Assembly (NCBI GenBank): GCA_010909165.1
Contig: MU008161.1
Span: forward strand, 806,001-870,000
Source of the DNA: Anthoceros angustus
Lineage: Eukaryota; Streptophyta; Anthocerotopsida; Anthocerotales; Anthocerotaceae
Length of the DNA: 64,000 nucleotides
Direction: 5' to 3'
The translations under genes and the position numbers were made by a program. Shown here one piece after another: positions 1 to 13,320 of this stretch. Position 1 is the stretch's first letter. Each line of letters starts with the position of its first letter. Below the pieces are notes generated by a model that was given only the letters and a program-made list of their open reading frames with translations, was not told where the DNA came from and made no database searches.

Positions 1-332
1 GGAGATGCTCGTCGTCGCCGCTGCCGCCGCACTGCGTGTGCCAAATTGCGAGACGCGAAGCGCTGCTGGTCGCGCGCCTCCCTAATCCCGTCGCGGCCTT
101 CGGCCTCGCTCCGTTCCACCGCTCACCATCGTACCGGCAATGTCACTGGTACGGGCGTCGGGCTCATGATCCCGCCGTGACCCGTCACCACGCTGCGGCT
201 GTTGGATATGGCCATCACGCTCCTGCTGCCAATGAGGTTAGTAATCATGGTGCTCCTTCTATTGCTGCAGATGCTGAGGGCCATTGTTGTCTTCACGTCA
301 TTCCCGCTGAAGTGTGATCATGTGATCAGTCA

Positions 333-1640
333 ATGCAGGGTCATTGGAGAATTCCGCTGCCGATGAAAACTCGGTGGTGTCGAATGCAGGGATCGCCTTC
401 CAAGCTCTTGATGCCTACACATGATGTCAATGCCCAGAAAATTTCTAAAGAACCCTTGTCACCAGTTACTGAAAATGTGAAAGATAGGCTAGCATCCTAT
501 GTCAATTCAGGCAAGAGTCACAGTGGCCGTGTTCGAAATGTGCCCCTCAACGTTATCACACTACCTTCAACAAATGAAACCAGTAGTTGAGTGCATTTGA
601 GGAGCCCTCTCCTAAGTCAGCAAAAAGAAACCTCACAGTGTCAAGCCTTTATGACTCCTGAATCTGCTCTTCACATAACTGACCAGCAAGTTGTATATAT
701 CACAGATCTTCCTCATGATGAAGGGCTGTCCGCTGCGCCAAACACATCTGATGCCATTGCCAAAAGTCCTGCTCCAGACATTTGTGAGGGTAGTCCCAGC
801 TAGCGTTGTAAAACGCTGAGGAATGACCATGTCACTGTACACAATTCTAATGAGGAAGGGACTGAAAAGAAAGGTACTTGATGAACAGCTGCTTGATGAG
901 ATAGGCAACAGTGTAGTGTGATTTCTCTAACTTATCCTTTGGGCAATGCAGATGAGCCAATGAGGACCACGGGAGAATTAGCAGTGGATAGGAAAGGAAA
1001 AGGGAAGCTTTATCCAGAAACTGGTGGTTCAAGTAAGCCTTCATTTTTCTTCTAATATTATATTTACCATTTTCTCAACTAATGAGTTTTTTCATTTCGT
1101 AACTGGTAGCTAAAATGATGACGGGTGCATTGGGACTCCATCTATAAATATATGAGCTCCCACTAAACCCATTATCAGCTTCCACTAAACCCATTTTCCT
1201 ACATAGGTTACAACATCCCTAAAAGGTCCATGCCAACTGGAAGTTTATGTAATTAACGTAGCTAGTTTGCCCTGGTGAGGAGGATGATGTTAATATTCCC
1301 CAAACCTATGTGTGTTCAAAAACTGGGTTGCACATGCTGTGGATAGGATGTGAACCCTTTAAGGAGTATGAGGGTCACACAAAACACTCTTATAGTAAGT
1401 GCCCTAAGTGTTAGATTAATTATTTAACCTAAATTCTTAGCTTAATATTATATTATTTAATATGTATTAATTGACAATCAAACTTTTTGTATGAATTCAG
1501 GTTCAATATGGGCTCTTGAGCAGGATGAGAAAGCTTGTTATGACGAGCAGTTAAAGATTGAGGAGGAACTTGAATTCATGAACCAAACCTGGGGCAAGGA
1601 TAAGAGGTTATCTTGCGTCTGCCCCTAAATACCTATATTA
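333..1640 (+). pseudogene. Fragment of an unrecognised protein-coding gene
   Basis: I do not recognise this gene. Two open stretches (333-590 and 591-803) are separated only by a stop codon and read as low-complexity, Ser/Pro-containing protein. Further on, 930-1033 reads ...ELAVDRKGKGKLYPE and ends at a plausible donor. It continues in phase after an acceptor near 1500 into an acidic stretch reading SIWALEQDEKACYDEQLKI, to about 1605. The last part has coding character (charged, amphipathic), but internal stops between the parts indicate decay. The copia remnant starts directly downstream, so insertion or rearrangement may have cut the gene. No function is proposed. Confidence 0.2.
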
Positions 1641-1650
1641 GGATTTTGTC

Positions 1651-3615
1651 TTAAGGTGGTTTAAACTTAATATCTAAAATGCCCAAACTTTTCATATGTT
1701 TATTATGTAACTCCCGACCAAGGGATTTTGTTAATAAATCAGCTGGGTTTTCATGAGTTGGGATATAATGAATATCGACTATTTTATTTTCTAATACCTC
1801 CCTAATGTAATGGTACTCTACTGCTATATGCTTAGTCCTAGAATGAAAAATAGGGTTACGAGCTAAGGCTATAGCTCCCTGACTATCACTCGACAAAATT
1901 GTGGGATTATTTTGCGGATGGTTTAATTCACGTAAAACTAACCTACTCCATACTATGTCCTTAGTGAAGTCAAGACTCTGTATTCTGACTCAGTACTTGA
2001 GAGGGCAATGGTAGGTTGTTTCTTACTTGACCAGGAGATAGGAGCTTTGCCTAAAATGAGTATGTAACCTGATACGGACTTCCTTGTATCGGGATCTCCA
2101 TAATCAGCATCAACATAGGCTGTCAAGGTAAGCTTTTGTATGCCGGGTGTGTGTCGATACATAAGTCCAGTATTCATGGTACCCTTGAGATATCTGAAGA
2201 TGCGCTTAACTAACGTCCAGTGTTCACGTCCAAGATTTTCTAGGAACTATGAGCAGGCGCTTACTTCAAATGATATATCTGGTCTTGTGAAATTACTTAA
2301 ATATATTAAAGTGCCGATTGCATGTCTATATGGGACTAAGAAAATCTCTTGTTTATCCGCTTCTGTAGTCGGACTCATAGCTGAGGTAAGTCATATGCCG
2401 GTAGCAAAGGGTGTAGGGCCAGGCTTTGCTTCCTCAAGTCCAAATTTAACTAAGCTTTCATTTATATACTTGGTTTGAACAATACTTAATGTTTTATTAA
2501 ATCTGTCTTGAATAATATTTACTCCGAGAGCATAGGTCATTTCAGATCAATCATCTCAAAATGACCTCTGAACCAAGCTTTAATCTCTGCTAGAAGTGAA
2601 GCTGATGATGAAAACATAAATAAATCATCAACGTAAAGTAGCAGGTAGAGTATATCACCTCTTGATATACGAATGTACATGCTAGCATCGGCTTTACTTC
2701 TTCTAAAACCTCGTTTTACTAGCTTAACATGTATGGTTACATTTCATTATTTTCCATATTGTTTTAAACCATAAATACATTTAATAAGTTTGCATACCCA
2801 GTCTTCCTTGCCTTGAACCTCATAACCCTCGGGTTGTCTCATATAGATTTCTTCTTTCAGATGGCCGTATAGATAAGCTGTCTTTACTTCCATCATATGG
2901 AGGTGGAAATCATGTTGTGCAATTAAGGAGAAAATCATTCGAGGGGAAGCAAACTTGGCTACTGGAGCATATGTGGCATAAGGTCTCGCCATTCTTCTTT
3001 TTACTATAGTCCTTTTCCATGTGGTTTGGTATTCTGCACCAAGAACAAATAATGTCACCCTTCTTATTACCTCTTGCAAGTGTGAAAGAAGGTGGGGTCT
3101 CTTCAATAAGACTATGTTGTGTGTCATTGGTAGAGCGTTGAGTGAATCCTATGCCACGGCCTCAACCTCTTCCTCTACCTCTGCCAATGAACATCACCTG
3201 CTGTCTACTGGATCGATAATCTTGTCGACGACTTGACTCCTCCTGGATCAATGCTCCAATTAACTCAATAAGACCGATATCCAAATCTTCATCTGAGTCG
3301 TGTATCCCCTTGTTTTTGCGAGCATTTCTCAAAACAACATTTTGAGTTGTTACAAACGATTTGTAGGGGGGTGGTAAGGATGATAAGAGACCAACAAAGC
3401 AGGTTAACTCCGGGAGTTCAGTATTGGATGTAGCTTCCAGTTGTGATCGTGCCAAACGAAATGTATTGACATGGTGTTCGATGGAGTCTGACTTCATTTT
3501 GAGGTTGTGGAAGTTGCGAGTAGCCATCATCAAACTCATAACATCTTTGGTGTAGTATCCCGGAGCTGTGGCCCTTCGGTAAATTCTTCATTCTTCTTCT
3601 AGGTGTTGCATTCAT
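1651..3615 (-). mobile_element. Ty1/copia retrotransposon remnant A (Gag, RT, RNase H; protease and integrase missing)
   Basis: Read on the minus strand, the order is Gag, RT, RNase H. Gag (3539-3162) has the UBN2-type pattern with a following CSWCRIPNH zinc-knuckle relic near 3060. It runs almost directly into reverse transcriptase at about 2990 (PVAKFASPRMIFSLIAQHDF, then EIYMRQPEGY near 2840). The RT active site YVDD lies at about 2622-2636. RNase H follows (YVDADYGDPDTRKSVSGYI near 2100; SSTESEY near 1965; SSDSQGAIALARNP near 1890; THENPADLLTKSLG near 1755). Protease and integrase, normally between the knuckle and RT, are absent, so a large internal deletion joined Gag to RT. Several frameshifts and stops show it is dead. 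No flanking LTRs were found. Confidence 0.9.
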
Positions 3616-4063
3616 TGGTCTTATGAGTTAGGGCACAGCTATGGTACGGCATGTAGTGCACCATTTCTCACTCCCTTCCTTTGGCTGCTGGACTTGGTGC
3701 AGTGGAATTCGCAGTGGTTCTGCTCAACTGCTTATCCGGACCTCCAACACCCTTCCAGCACCTCATAGCATTGCACAAAGTCATCCTGTGCAATTTCACA
3801 GACAAACCTCTAGAATTTGGTAATTGTGTGTGGATTTGGTGTCTAGTGAAGAGGGATTATGCTTTGATATTCTCAAGTAGCTATAATCACGGGTTTGGCC
3901 CTGCTTGTTTTGCTATAGTTACGAGTTTGGCCCTACTTGTTCTGTGCATAATGTCATAGCTAGCTTGCTGTAGCGATAGCGTGTGTGCTAATATTGTGTG
4001 CGGGGCGGGTTGTAGATGCTTAGTGAGTTTCTTGTATGTGCCTGCAAAAGCGTACTAGGTACT

Positions 4064-4307
4064 ATGGCGCCGCCGGCCGAGTGGACTGAGAAGGAGGTCA
4101 TAGCGCTTATTAAATATCGTGAGGTATGAGATGCAGAGCCCAACGCAAAGCACTCCAAAAACATGGAGAAGGTTTGTCAGCTCCTGGCATCTCAAGGCAT
4201 AATCCGATCCTCCCAACAGTTTACCTACAAGTATAGCATGGTCCTCAAGGCGAAGGCGATGCTGCAAGGCATCATCAATCTTGGAGATGGTCCCACATTT
4301 ATTTAGA
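4064..4307 (+). pseudogene. Trihelix/Myb-SANT-like DNA-binding domain fragment
   Basis: From an ATG at 4064 the frame reads MAPPAEWTEKEVIALIKYRE, meets a TGA at 4127, and continues in the same frame as KNMEKVCQLLASQGIIRSSQ and QFTYKYSMVLKAKAM before a TAG near 4305. The spacing of W, the LIKYR helix, the second helix ending in GIIRSSQQ and the KY..VLK third helix resembles trihelix or Myb/SANT-like domains, including those partnering PIF/Harbinger transposases. The in-frame stop and the absence of a continuing protein make it a relic. The family call rests on pattern only. Confidence 0.4.
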
Positions 4308-4451
4308 TGATCCCGCTTTACTAATGTGCCTCACCATTTGTTGTGACAGGCCACTTATGAGGATATCCAGAGCTTTCTCGTCCTTAACATCCTAGGTACG
4401 TTTATTCTCCGATGCGCAAGAAGGGCGCTCGAGGCTTCCATTAACAATGTC

Positions 4452-5483
4452 TCAAAGCTCTCGATTGCGCAGGACTCCTCTCATTCGTAGGCGCCAGATG
4501 TCGTAATCCTTGCCGTTGAATCTGTCCTTCTCCTTGAAGCTGTCCCCATAATTATGAATAATTGTTGACTTCATATCAGATGGGTCTCTATCATTGTCCT
4601 TATCCTTGGACTTTTCTTTGTTGAAATCGTCGACAGAGTGTTCTTCATCATTGTCCAGCCGAGACATTGCAGGTGATGTTTAGAGTGCACGATTATGTCG
4701 TGCTGGTGTCGCCTTGGGGAAGTTAATGTATGCAGAATCATCTGCATCATTATCAGAATCAGCATCTACATATTTAGGAACTAGTGGATGCAGAGAACTG
4801 TTGTTAAATGGAACAGATACTTTGCGATTCAATTGATCAATGCGATTGCTAAGATCACAAGTTTCGCTTATTAATAAGCCTAATCTATCTTGAACGAATT
4901 CATTAAGTTCCTTTATATCTGTCTGAATTGAGGCGACACTTGGCTGTAAAGTGATAGAGATAGGAGTAGAAGGACCTGCACTGATGTTAGGAATGTCTTG
5001 CAATGCTAACTCAATAGCCTTAACTTGTATTGGAGATAATGAGGTAAGCAATCTACTTCTAGCTACTTTGATTTTCTATCCTTGATTATTAGACTTAATC
5101 AAAATTGCAATGAAATTACAAACTTGTGTTGAAAGTTCTTCAATTTCGTCAATTCGAGTATTTGTCTTCTTCAAACACAAAATGTCGTGTGTCTTATGAA
5201 ATTTCTCCTGCTTTGTAGCCTTGAATGCTCTCCAATTCTTATGCCTACCAGGATTTAAGAGATCCATGACAAATTGGAGAGAATTGGATGCACAAATTGT
5301 GCACAAATTGTGCATCATATAAAAGCAATGTTGAAAATGATGCAATTACTGCCGAAGATCAAATCTCCTCGATGCATATCTAGAAATCAAAGGATTCAAA
5401 CTAGAATAGGCATTAGAAGATTGATAGCTTCGTAGATAGCAAGTAGCACGCTCAAAAATCAAGAGCAAGGTGCTCTGATACCA
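4452..5483 (-). mobile_element. Ty1/copia remnant B: 5' part with PBS and partial Gag
   Basis: On the minus strand, a primer-binding site TGGTATCAGAGC (complement at 5472-5483) immediately follows the LTR, matching the 3' end of initiator tRNA-Met used by plant copia elements. Beyond it are open stretches at 5345-5076 and 5051-4680. The second contains a coiled Ser/Asp-rich region ending near DADSDNDADDSAYINFP. A third at 4667-4452 contains KDRFNGKDYDIWRLRMRGVL, the conserved N-terminal Gag signature of copia (FNGxNYxxWxxxMRxxL). The element stops at about 4450, so only its 5' fifth survives. Protein frames are broken. Confidence 0.8.
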
Positions 5484-5733
5484 TGATGAGAATCATAGCT
5501 TGCTCTAAGATGCGCTTAGCATTGATTATGTTGCTTGGAGCAAATGTTTATATAGTACAAATAGTTATAGGTGGTTGTAACCAATATAACAACTAACTAT
5601 TTATGTAACTTGATAAGAAACTACTTCTAGCCCTAACAATTAATTAATAATTAATTCTAGGGATTTATAGGTGCCCTAGCGAATAGTGCCTTAAGTAGTC
5701 ATATATTTTATCATTTACTACATTCTCACAACA
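5484..5733 (-). repeat. Copia LTR of remnant B (250 bp)
   Basis: Bounded by the PBS at 5472-5483, this 250-bp segment begins TGATGAGAAT and ends ATTCTCACAACA on the plus strand. These are the TG...CA ends and imperfect terminal inverted repeats expected of a copia LTR. On the minus strand it starts TGTTGTGAGAATGTAG. No partner LTR was seen. Its outer end is itself the first unit of a 101-bp tandem array. Confidence 0.7.
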
Positions 5734-5990
5734 GTCCTTGTCTTTGTGATTTCCAACTTGGTGGGAATCCTAATGATATTTGGGGACAGTAACCTCAAGT
5801 GAACACTGGCTAAGTTTACCACATTCTTACAACAATCCTTGTCTTTGTGATTTCCAACTTGGTGAAAGTCCTAATGATATTTGGGGACTGTAACCTCAAG
5901 TGAACATAGTCCAAGTTTACTACATTCTCATAACAATCCTTCTATTTGTCATTTTCAACTTGGTAGGAGCCCTAATGATATTTGTACTTG
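5715..5990. repeat. 101-bp tandem repeat, about 2.7 copies
   Basis: The sequence CATTCT(C/T)(A/T)... recurs at 5721, 5822 and 5923, exactly 101 bases apart. Each unit continues through CAACTTGGT and CCTAATGATATTTGG, and the third unit is truncated near 5990. The first unit overlaps the LTR terminus of copia remnant B. From here to 6723 I see no convincing gene. Short open frames at 5999-6490 lack codon signal. Confidence 0.85.
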
Positions 5991-6723
5991 CTCAATGATT
6001 ATTGATTCAACATATATGCATGTCCCTGTTGAGATCCTTCCTCAACACCGATCCATAAGCCTATTCCCTTATGGATATCGTCGATGTATGAGATTTCTTT
6101 GCATTCTACGAAGCGAAAAGTAACATGGCACAAAAGAGATATAGTCATTTTGAAACTTATGAGAACGGACCCAGTGTTTCCAAAACTTTCGCTCAGAAAA
6201 AGACCATAGAGGGTGCTCTGGACGAGGCAATGGCCTAAACGGCACCTTCGCACCTAGTTTTGGAAAAAGAATATTTTTGCAAGAGGTGCTCATGTGTAAA
6301 GGTAAACGTAGCGAACAAAAGCTCGAAAATACGCTATACGAAATCGTCTGATATCTTATTGTTATCATTATTCACAAGGCGATCTCACGTTTTAGACCTT
6401 GCAGGAAGGAGATGGGCGCACCCAGAAACTGGGACGAGGAACATATTTTTTTCAAACAACCAAGGGGATGACACTCCAGCTCGATATTGAGCCGCCCATT
6501 GGCTATTAACTATGGAGTTCTTTCTCAACTGGTGTATGTGCACCCTATGTGTGGACCACCTTCATAATATGTGTATGATTTCTTGATACCTTTTGAAAGG
6601 GTATCGAAAGTCTTTCAAAAACAGTACGCCAAACCAAGAATTGGAGAACTATATGGAAGAACGCTAGGGCACCACCCTGCCTCACCTCCCCGCCTTACCG
6701 CACCCTTGAGCAAAATGGAAGCC

Positions 6724-8397
<1,674 letters not shown>

Positions 8398-8519
8398 CCG
8401 GAGTGTCACGACAGAGTACTTGGAAGGGCTGCACGTTGAGTTCGTTTCCCAAAAACTATACTCTAACGAAGCGGATCCACTCTCCGAGTCAGGCCGCTAT
8501 TACACCGACCGTTCACAGG

Positions 8520-8562
8520 GCCATGGTGGCAGTGTCAATCGACTTGACTCTGCCACCATGGC
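8520..8562. repeat. Near-perfect palindrome (hairpin) with 13 + 5 bp stem
   Basis: The arm GCCATGGTGGCAG at 8520-8532 is matched by its exact complement at 8550-8562. A GTCAA/TTGAC inner stem is separated by one unpaired base each side, and the loop is TCGAC. It lies about 120 bases past the RPT2 pseudogene. Confidence 0.85.
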
Positions 8563-8695
8563 AGGACATTTTAGCCGCGATCCGACCCATAACCCTAAAA
8601 AACTGTCTGCCCAAAGCCACGGCGTTAACCCTAAAAGACTTGTCTACCGAGGCCGTATTATTTTGATGTTGTGCCTAATGTTTCGGTTAAGCATC

Positions 8696-8913
8696 CAGTG
8701 CTTAAATAGTTATTTAGATGGGGTGCTTAAATCGATACTTAGATGGGATGCTTAAATCGGTACTTAGATGGGATGCTTAAATCGGTACTTAGATGGGGTG
8801 CCTATAGGGAGTGGATGCCCCTGGCGCAAGTAGCTTAGGCACACCATGGTAAGTTGTTAAGTACCAAGTCCCATGACGAAATCCGGGATTTCAATAAAAT
8901 TCTTCTTCTTCTA
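8696..8913 (+). repeat. Dispersed repeat copy 1 with 25-bp internal tandem units
   Basis: The segment contains about four imperfect 25-base units of the form GCTTAAATCGGTACTTAGATG. These are followed by a unique tail with GGAGTGGATGCCC, AAGTTGTTAAGTACCAAGT and AATAAAATTCTTCTTCTTC. The tail recurs at 29.3-29.5 kb. A polyadenylation-like AATAAA followed by a TTC run at the end suggests a retroposed or non-autonomous element. From 8914 to 9640 no coding signal was seen. Confidence 0.7.
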
Positions 8914-9640
8914 AATACCGGCGGTCTAAGTCCGTTTCACATGGACCACATGGGCGGTATAATCCGCGCGCCTGTCAGTGACATGTGGCAGCGCCACGGT
9001 GTGCGCAATATGCCTCCTATGAGATGGCCACGGCGGGGAGTTTTTCCCGTCCCCGTTTCACATGGCCGGTACATTTATGTACATCTGGTCCCACATTAAT
9101 CCTGTGGTCCCACCATTTTACCCCTATAAGTGTCTGTAAAGGTTTTTGCTTTGCCAAAGGCATTTCATTTGCTTCTTATTTCAAAGGTGTGTGGAGTAGG
9201 GTGTTTGGAGCTTGGATTTTGAGTGGAGGGCCCGAGTTAGGGTTTATCATGGATCCTCATGCACAGACCTTATGGTGTATTTTTTTTATGGGTATCATAT
9301 TATATATGGTATTAGAATCTACTTCACATTCGTTGCTTTTCAATTTACAAGCTAGTATCTCTACTACCGTTCACGTGTTGCAGTACAATGAGACAGGCAC
9401 TAGTAGGGGATCACAAACATAAAGGCATAGCCACGTCATTGGGTCATTGAATGTCCTCAAAGTTTTTTTTGCAACAGCCTCATGGGGACCTACACTGCAG
9501 AGATGTTCAAGAATAAGATGCGCGTAAGTAGACCAACTTTTGACTTTCATCTGTATGAAGTTGGCACCTTTCCTTCAAAAACAAGACACACTGACTAGAG
9601 ATGCAGTCCCCGTGGATGCTAGAGTATCTATATAGATTTA

Positions 9641-10243
9641 ATGCACTTGGCTGGGAGCAATTGGTTGTCTATTGTTGTTGACCTGTATGGATACGATACA
9701 TCCACAGTTCAAGGTATCATATTGCAATTTTGTAATGTTATTAGAGCTATCTTGCATGATGTGAAAATTCAATGGCCATCTAGAAGTAAAATGGAACTGT
9801 ATGCAGTTGAGTTTGAGGCCTTGAGTGGAATTCTGTATATAATGGGAGCAGATAATGGTAGCCATATTATATAGAATTAAAAGAGTATCATGTTGACTAT
9901 TACTGCAGAAAAGGGTTTCATAGTTGCTTGCTTCAATTAGTAATCAATGCAAAAGGGATTATGAGTTGGTTTGGGCCTGTAGCATGAATGATTGGAACTT
10001 TCAGAAATTAGGAAAAGATGTATGTGTAACATGTACGCTAGACGAGAGATGCTACACAGAGATGCACTAGTGGGAGATGCAGGTTATTGGCCCCGGGTAT
10101 ATTTATTAACTCCATTCCGTGGATATAAAGATGGACTTTATAGAAGAAAGCCAATTGAAATTTCATTCGGTCGAGTATTCGAATGGTGGTTAAAAAGACA
10201 TGATTTGCTCAAAGGGTGGTGCAAAGGACATATGGTATGTTGA
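9641..10243 (+). pseudogene. PIF/Harbinger transposase remnant
   Basis: The frame at 9641-9874 reads IQWPSRSKMELYAVEFEAL then SGILYIMGADNGSHI, matching the Harbinger catalytic block (F...GIPxxxGAIDGTHI) that carries the first catalytic Asp. Decayed continuation reads YYCRKGFHSCLLQLVINAKG at about 9898-9957 and GTFRN near 10000, as in YYNRKGFHSxxxQxVVDAKG...VFRNS. The third block, 10050-10180, reads HRDALVGDAGYWPRVYLLTP and FRGYKDGLY, then IEISFGRVFEWW, matching LVGDxGYP..PWLLTPYRG and the NIxIAFGxLKxRW helix. Stops and frameshifts break all three blocks. Confidence 0.75.
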
Positions 10244-10715
10244 AAAGTATGTTTCGTGTATTTTGCGAAAGAGAAATGACATAAAATTGAAAAAAGTTCC
10301 TTCTATTGTAAGTGCATGCCTATTTAGTATGTAAATAATAATGGATTTGTGGAAGATTGGTTCAACCAAGTTAATCTTGACCTTCAAAGACGAGCTAATG
10401 GCAATCATCAACAATGTATTTCATTGCAACAAGAAACTTTAAGAGCAGCTATGGAAACAGTTCATGAAATTAACAATACACATAACAGTCATGGGCAAGG
10501 ATGGAATACTATTAATGAGGAAGACTATGTTGAGGGTGCACACCAAAATCCGTATACAAGGGCTAGCTACAGACACGGTTTGGTATGTCAAAAAGCTCTC
10601 GCAAAATCACTGTGTGAAGTACGTTAGAAAAAGAAGGCAAACAAGGTCCTCAATTTAGAGTCTGAGACCAAGTGTGACGAACATACAACAAAACCAAAAC
10701 TACTATGTTTTATGT

Positions 10716-11330
10716 CTATGTATCTTGCAAGTGATTGCCCAGGTTATTGAAATTGTCGTTCTTGGATTGTAGCAAGGTTAACTTCTGTGCCTGTATTGCC
10801 TTATACTGATATAATAAAGATTCTGTGTCATTGGCCATTTGTTCCATAGTAGCGAGTCTTATATCTTCTTTTCCTGCATTTTTCTCCTTGTAGCCAATAG
10901 ACATCCGGGCTTGTTCGTCCGTCTTCTGTTGCATAGGCTCACTTGGTGTTTCGGGTTCATTATCCAAACTCTCATTAACATTGACATATGTTGAGCCAAT
11001 CGTAGAATCCACAAAATTTAGTCCTGGAGTAGCAAATAAGTTGGGAAAATAACAAGCATGCGCATGGTAATTCACGACAGGGCGTTTGCCATGGTAATTG
11101 TCCTTGAGGTCGAAAAACCTACATTTATCATACCTTCCTTGTCCACTTGTTTAGTTCTCCACCTTGTCCTTCATGTATTCTTCCATTAAGGATTTGTGCT
11201 TCTAACAGCATGCCTCAAAGTCCTTATCAAAATGTGGGCAAACGGCACACAATCTCGTGAACAGTTTGTGCCACACATCAATGCCAAGTTATGTTTTGGT
11301 ATATTCTGCACCACCCAATTAGATAGCTGC
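10716..11330 (-). pseudogene. Myb/SANT-like partner protein of the Harbinger element
   Basis: Read from high to low coordinates, a broken frame gives DVWHKLFTRLCAVCPHFDKD, FEACC, HKSLMEEYMKDKVEN, SGQGRYDKCRFFDLKDNYHG and KRPVVNYHAHA. It then enters an open stretch 11075-10716 with an acidic linker and a C-terminal helix LLYQYKAIQAQKLTLLQ. This is the arrangement of the Myb/trihelix-like proteins that Harbinger-family elements encode beside their transposase. It converges on the transposase remnant, so both belong to one element. In-frame stops at the helix junctions indicate decay. Confidence 0.5.
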
Positions 11331-12102
11331 ACTATAAATAAAATTTAGATCAAGTACCTTGCTTAGGAACTTTATTAAATTCCTCCTCCACATAAGCCCT
11401 AAAAGTGGATCAAGTGGATGGTGTGGTATCCAATCCATTGCAGTCCTTTTTTACCACTTGTCCTCCGAACTTGATCTTCCGACCATGTGGTTCATAGTTT
11501 TATTTCCCCTTTCCCTCTATGTTTCTTTTTCATGTCTATGTCCTTCGAAAGTGAGATTTTTGAACCGGTTTTCAAGTAAATAACATGCCCCGGTGTCGGC
11601 GCAGACCACTTGAAATCATAAGTCACGGCACTTCCTCCGACGGGCATTAAAAAAGTCAGCTGAGTTGGAAGGGGTGCGGCACCTATATGGAAAATGTTGA
11701 CTTGCAAACTTGTGGCTTGGAAATTATTGGCTTGGACATTGTGAACCCCGGAAGCTACTCTCCACTTGGCCCCATGGCTGGGCAGATTATGGAAAGTTAT
11801 GACCATACACTGCTGATTCTCTAGACCCAAATACGTAATCGGGGAAAATTTAGGAAGGCCCTCGCTGAAGAGTTGAATCACCATTATGCCCCTATTGCGT
11901 TGCCATGAATATCGAGCTTGGTAGTTCAACTTCGTATGTATAGGCCCTGAATCTCAAGATGCGCTTCCGAAGAGCTCCTCATGACTAATGATCGGAATAC
12001 AAGTTAGTTCTTCTACACCTAGCCATACGGCCAATTGGGGCATCTTTTTGAGGTAAGGAGCCTGTAAAGAATACGAAATCACAAGATTCCTACTCGACTA
12101 GC

Positions 12103-12300
12103 AATGAGATACCTCATGACAGGGCTGTGGATGCATAATGGGGCTCAAGGCCGCTTGCAATTGACTTGCAATGAGATAATTCATGAGAGGGCTCGTGAAT
12201 GCATAATGGGGCTCAAGGCCGCTTGGAATTGACCGGCTGTGGGATACCTCATGACAAGGCTCGTGGATGCATAATAGAGCTTAAGGCTGCAGATTCCAAG
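12103..12300. repeat. 67/68-bp tandem repeat, three copies
   Basis: Units begin at about 12115, 12182 and 12250. Each carries CTCGTGGATGCATAAT-like sequence followed by GCTCAAGGCCGCTTG. The last unit diverges near 12290. The surrounding 11.4-13.2 kb has no supported gene. The 145-codon open frame on the minus strand at 11929-11492 has no recognisable domain. Confidence 0.8.
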
Positions 12301-12651
12301 CTCACGCTCTCTTCCATGGCCTGGCCTTGAGCTTGTGTCTTTGTTTTGGGAGCCTTCCACGATACATCGAGACGGCCTCTCATGCAATCCTCGAGTTTTG
12401 CAGTAGATCATATTGCAGTAAAACATAGAGTTCGAATTATGTTTTACATGAAATATGTTTAGCCTGCACAAGGTACATAATAGATGTCAGAAAACACGCC
12501 GACTTGGCCGTTGTTTTTTGACATCCATAAACACCATGCCTTGGCACCCACGTAGATGCCACGGCGGGGGCTAGTACAAATTTATCCTCCAATTGTGGAG
12601 GCTGTGTCAGAATATGTACTACCCATGTCAAACGAGCCGAGCACCGAGCAT

Positions 12652-12705
12652 CAGTGACAATGCCATGGTGGCACTATCAACCGACTTGACCATGCAGCTG
12701 TTTTT
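12652..12705 (+). repeat. Diverged second copy of the 8.5-kb palindrome region
   Basis: GCCATGGTGGCACTATCAAC followed by CGACTTGACC matches the left arm and loop at 8520, but the right arm has lost complementarity. This marks a dispersed family rather than a one-off hairpin. Confidence 0.5.
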
Positions 12706-13320
12706 GGCGTGCAAGTCGCGCTGTTGCATACTGGCCATGGTGACTGCCGGTGAGCTGCATGTTGGATTCCTAGAAATCATTAGAGCATTATTAAGTCATG
12801 ACTTGTATTACAACTGGGATTATATATTTATTGGTGCAAAATATCAGAGTTTAGAGACTTCAGACTTCACTAGCCTCGAGAGGTGGGTGAAGTCTCGACA
12901 TGCCTACCATTGCCATATAGATGCCACGCATGATCCACTTTCATGCCACCGGCGATGGATGGGTGTAAAACCAAAAACAAGTGTTTATTCAATCCACGTA
13001 CACACTGGCGGTCTAATATAAAACCATTCTTAGGAGACAATGCATGCAAATCTGGCAAGTCTAAAATGTTCTAAAGTTAGAAGGTCTGGCTACAAGGCTA
13101 ACCGCAGTATGCCTCTGAGGCATTTTGAGGTGTTTTTGACCGGTTAAGAAAGGGAAAGTATTAAGCATATGTTATGTTCCACTCATATAATTTTTTCAAT
13201 TTCTGGATCTTATGTCCATTACCACTACCAAGACACTTTCTTCCACAAATTCTATAGGAGGTTCTATAGGATCTAATATACCAAAAGTGGTGCCTGGAGG
13301 TCGTTGATTTTGAGTTTGAA

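Noticed and set aside
8590-8640. AACCCTAAAA motifs as interstitial telomere or promoter telo-boxes
   Set aside because: Only two isolated imperfect copies, with no gene start downstream.
9306-9320. TGGTATTAGAATC as a copia primer-binding site
   Set aside because: Two or more mismatches to the tRNA-Met complement, no CA-ending LTR before it and no Gag after it.
11492-11929. 145-codon open frame on the minus strand
   Set aside because: No recognisable domain, no splice partners and position next to a decayed Harbinger element; probably chance or transposon debris.
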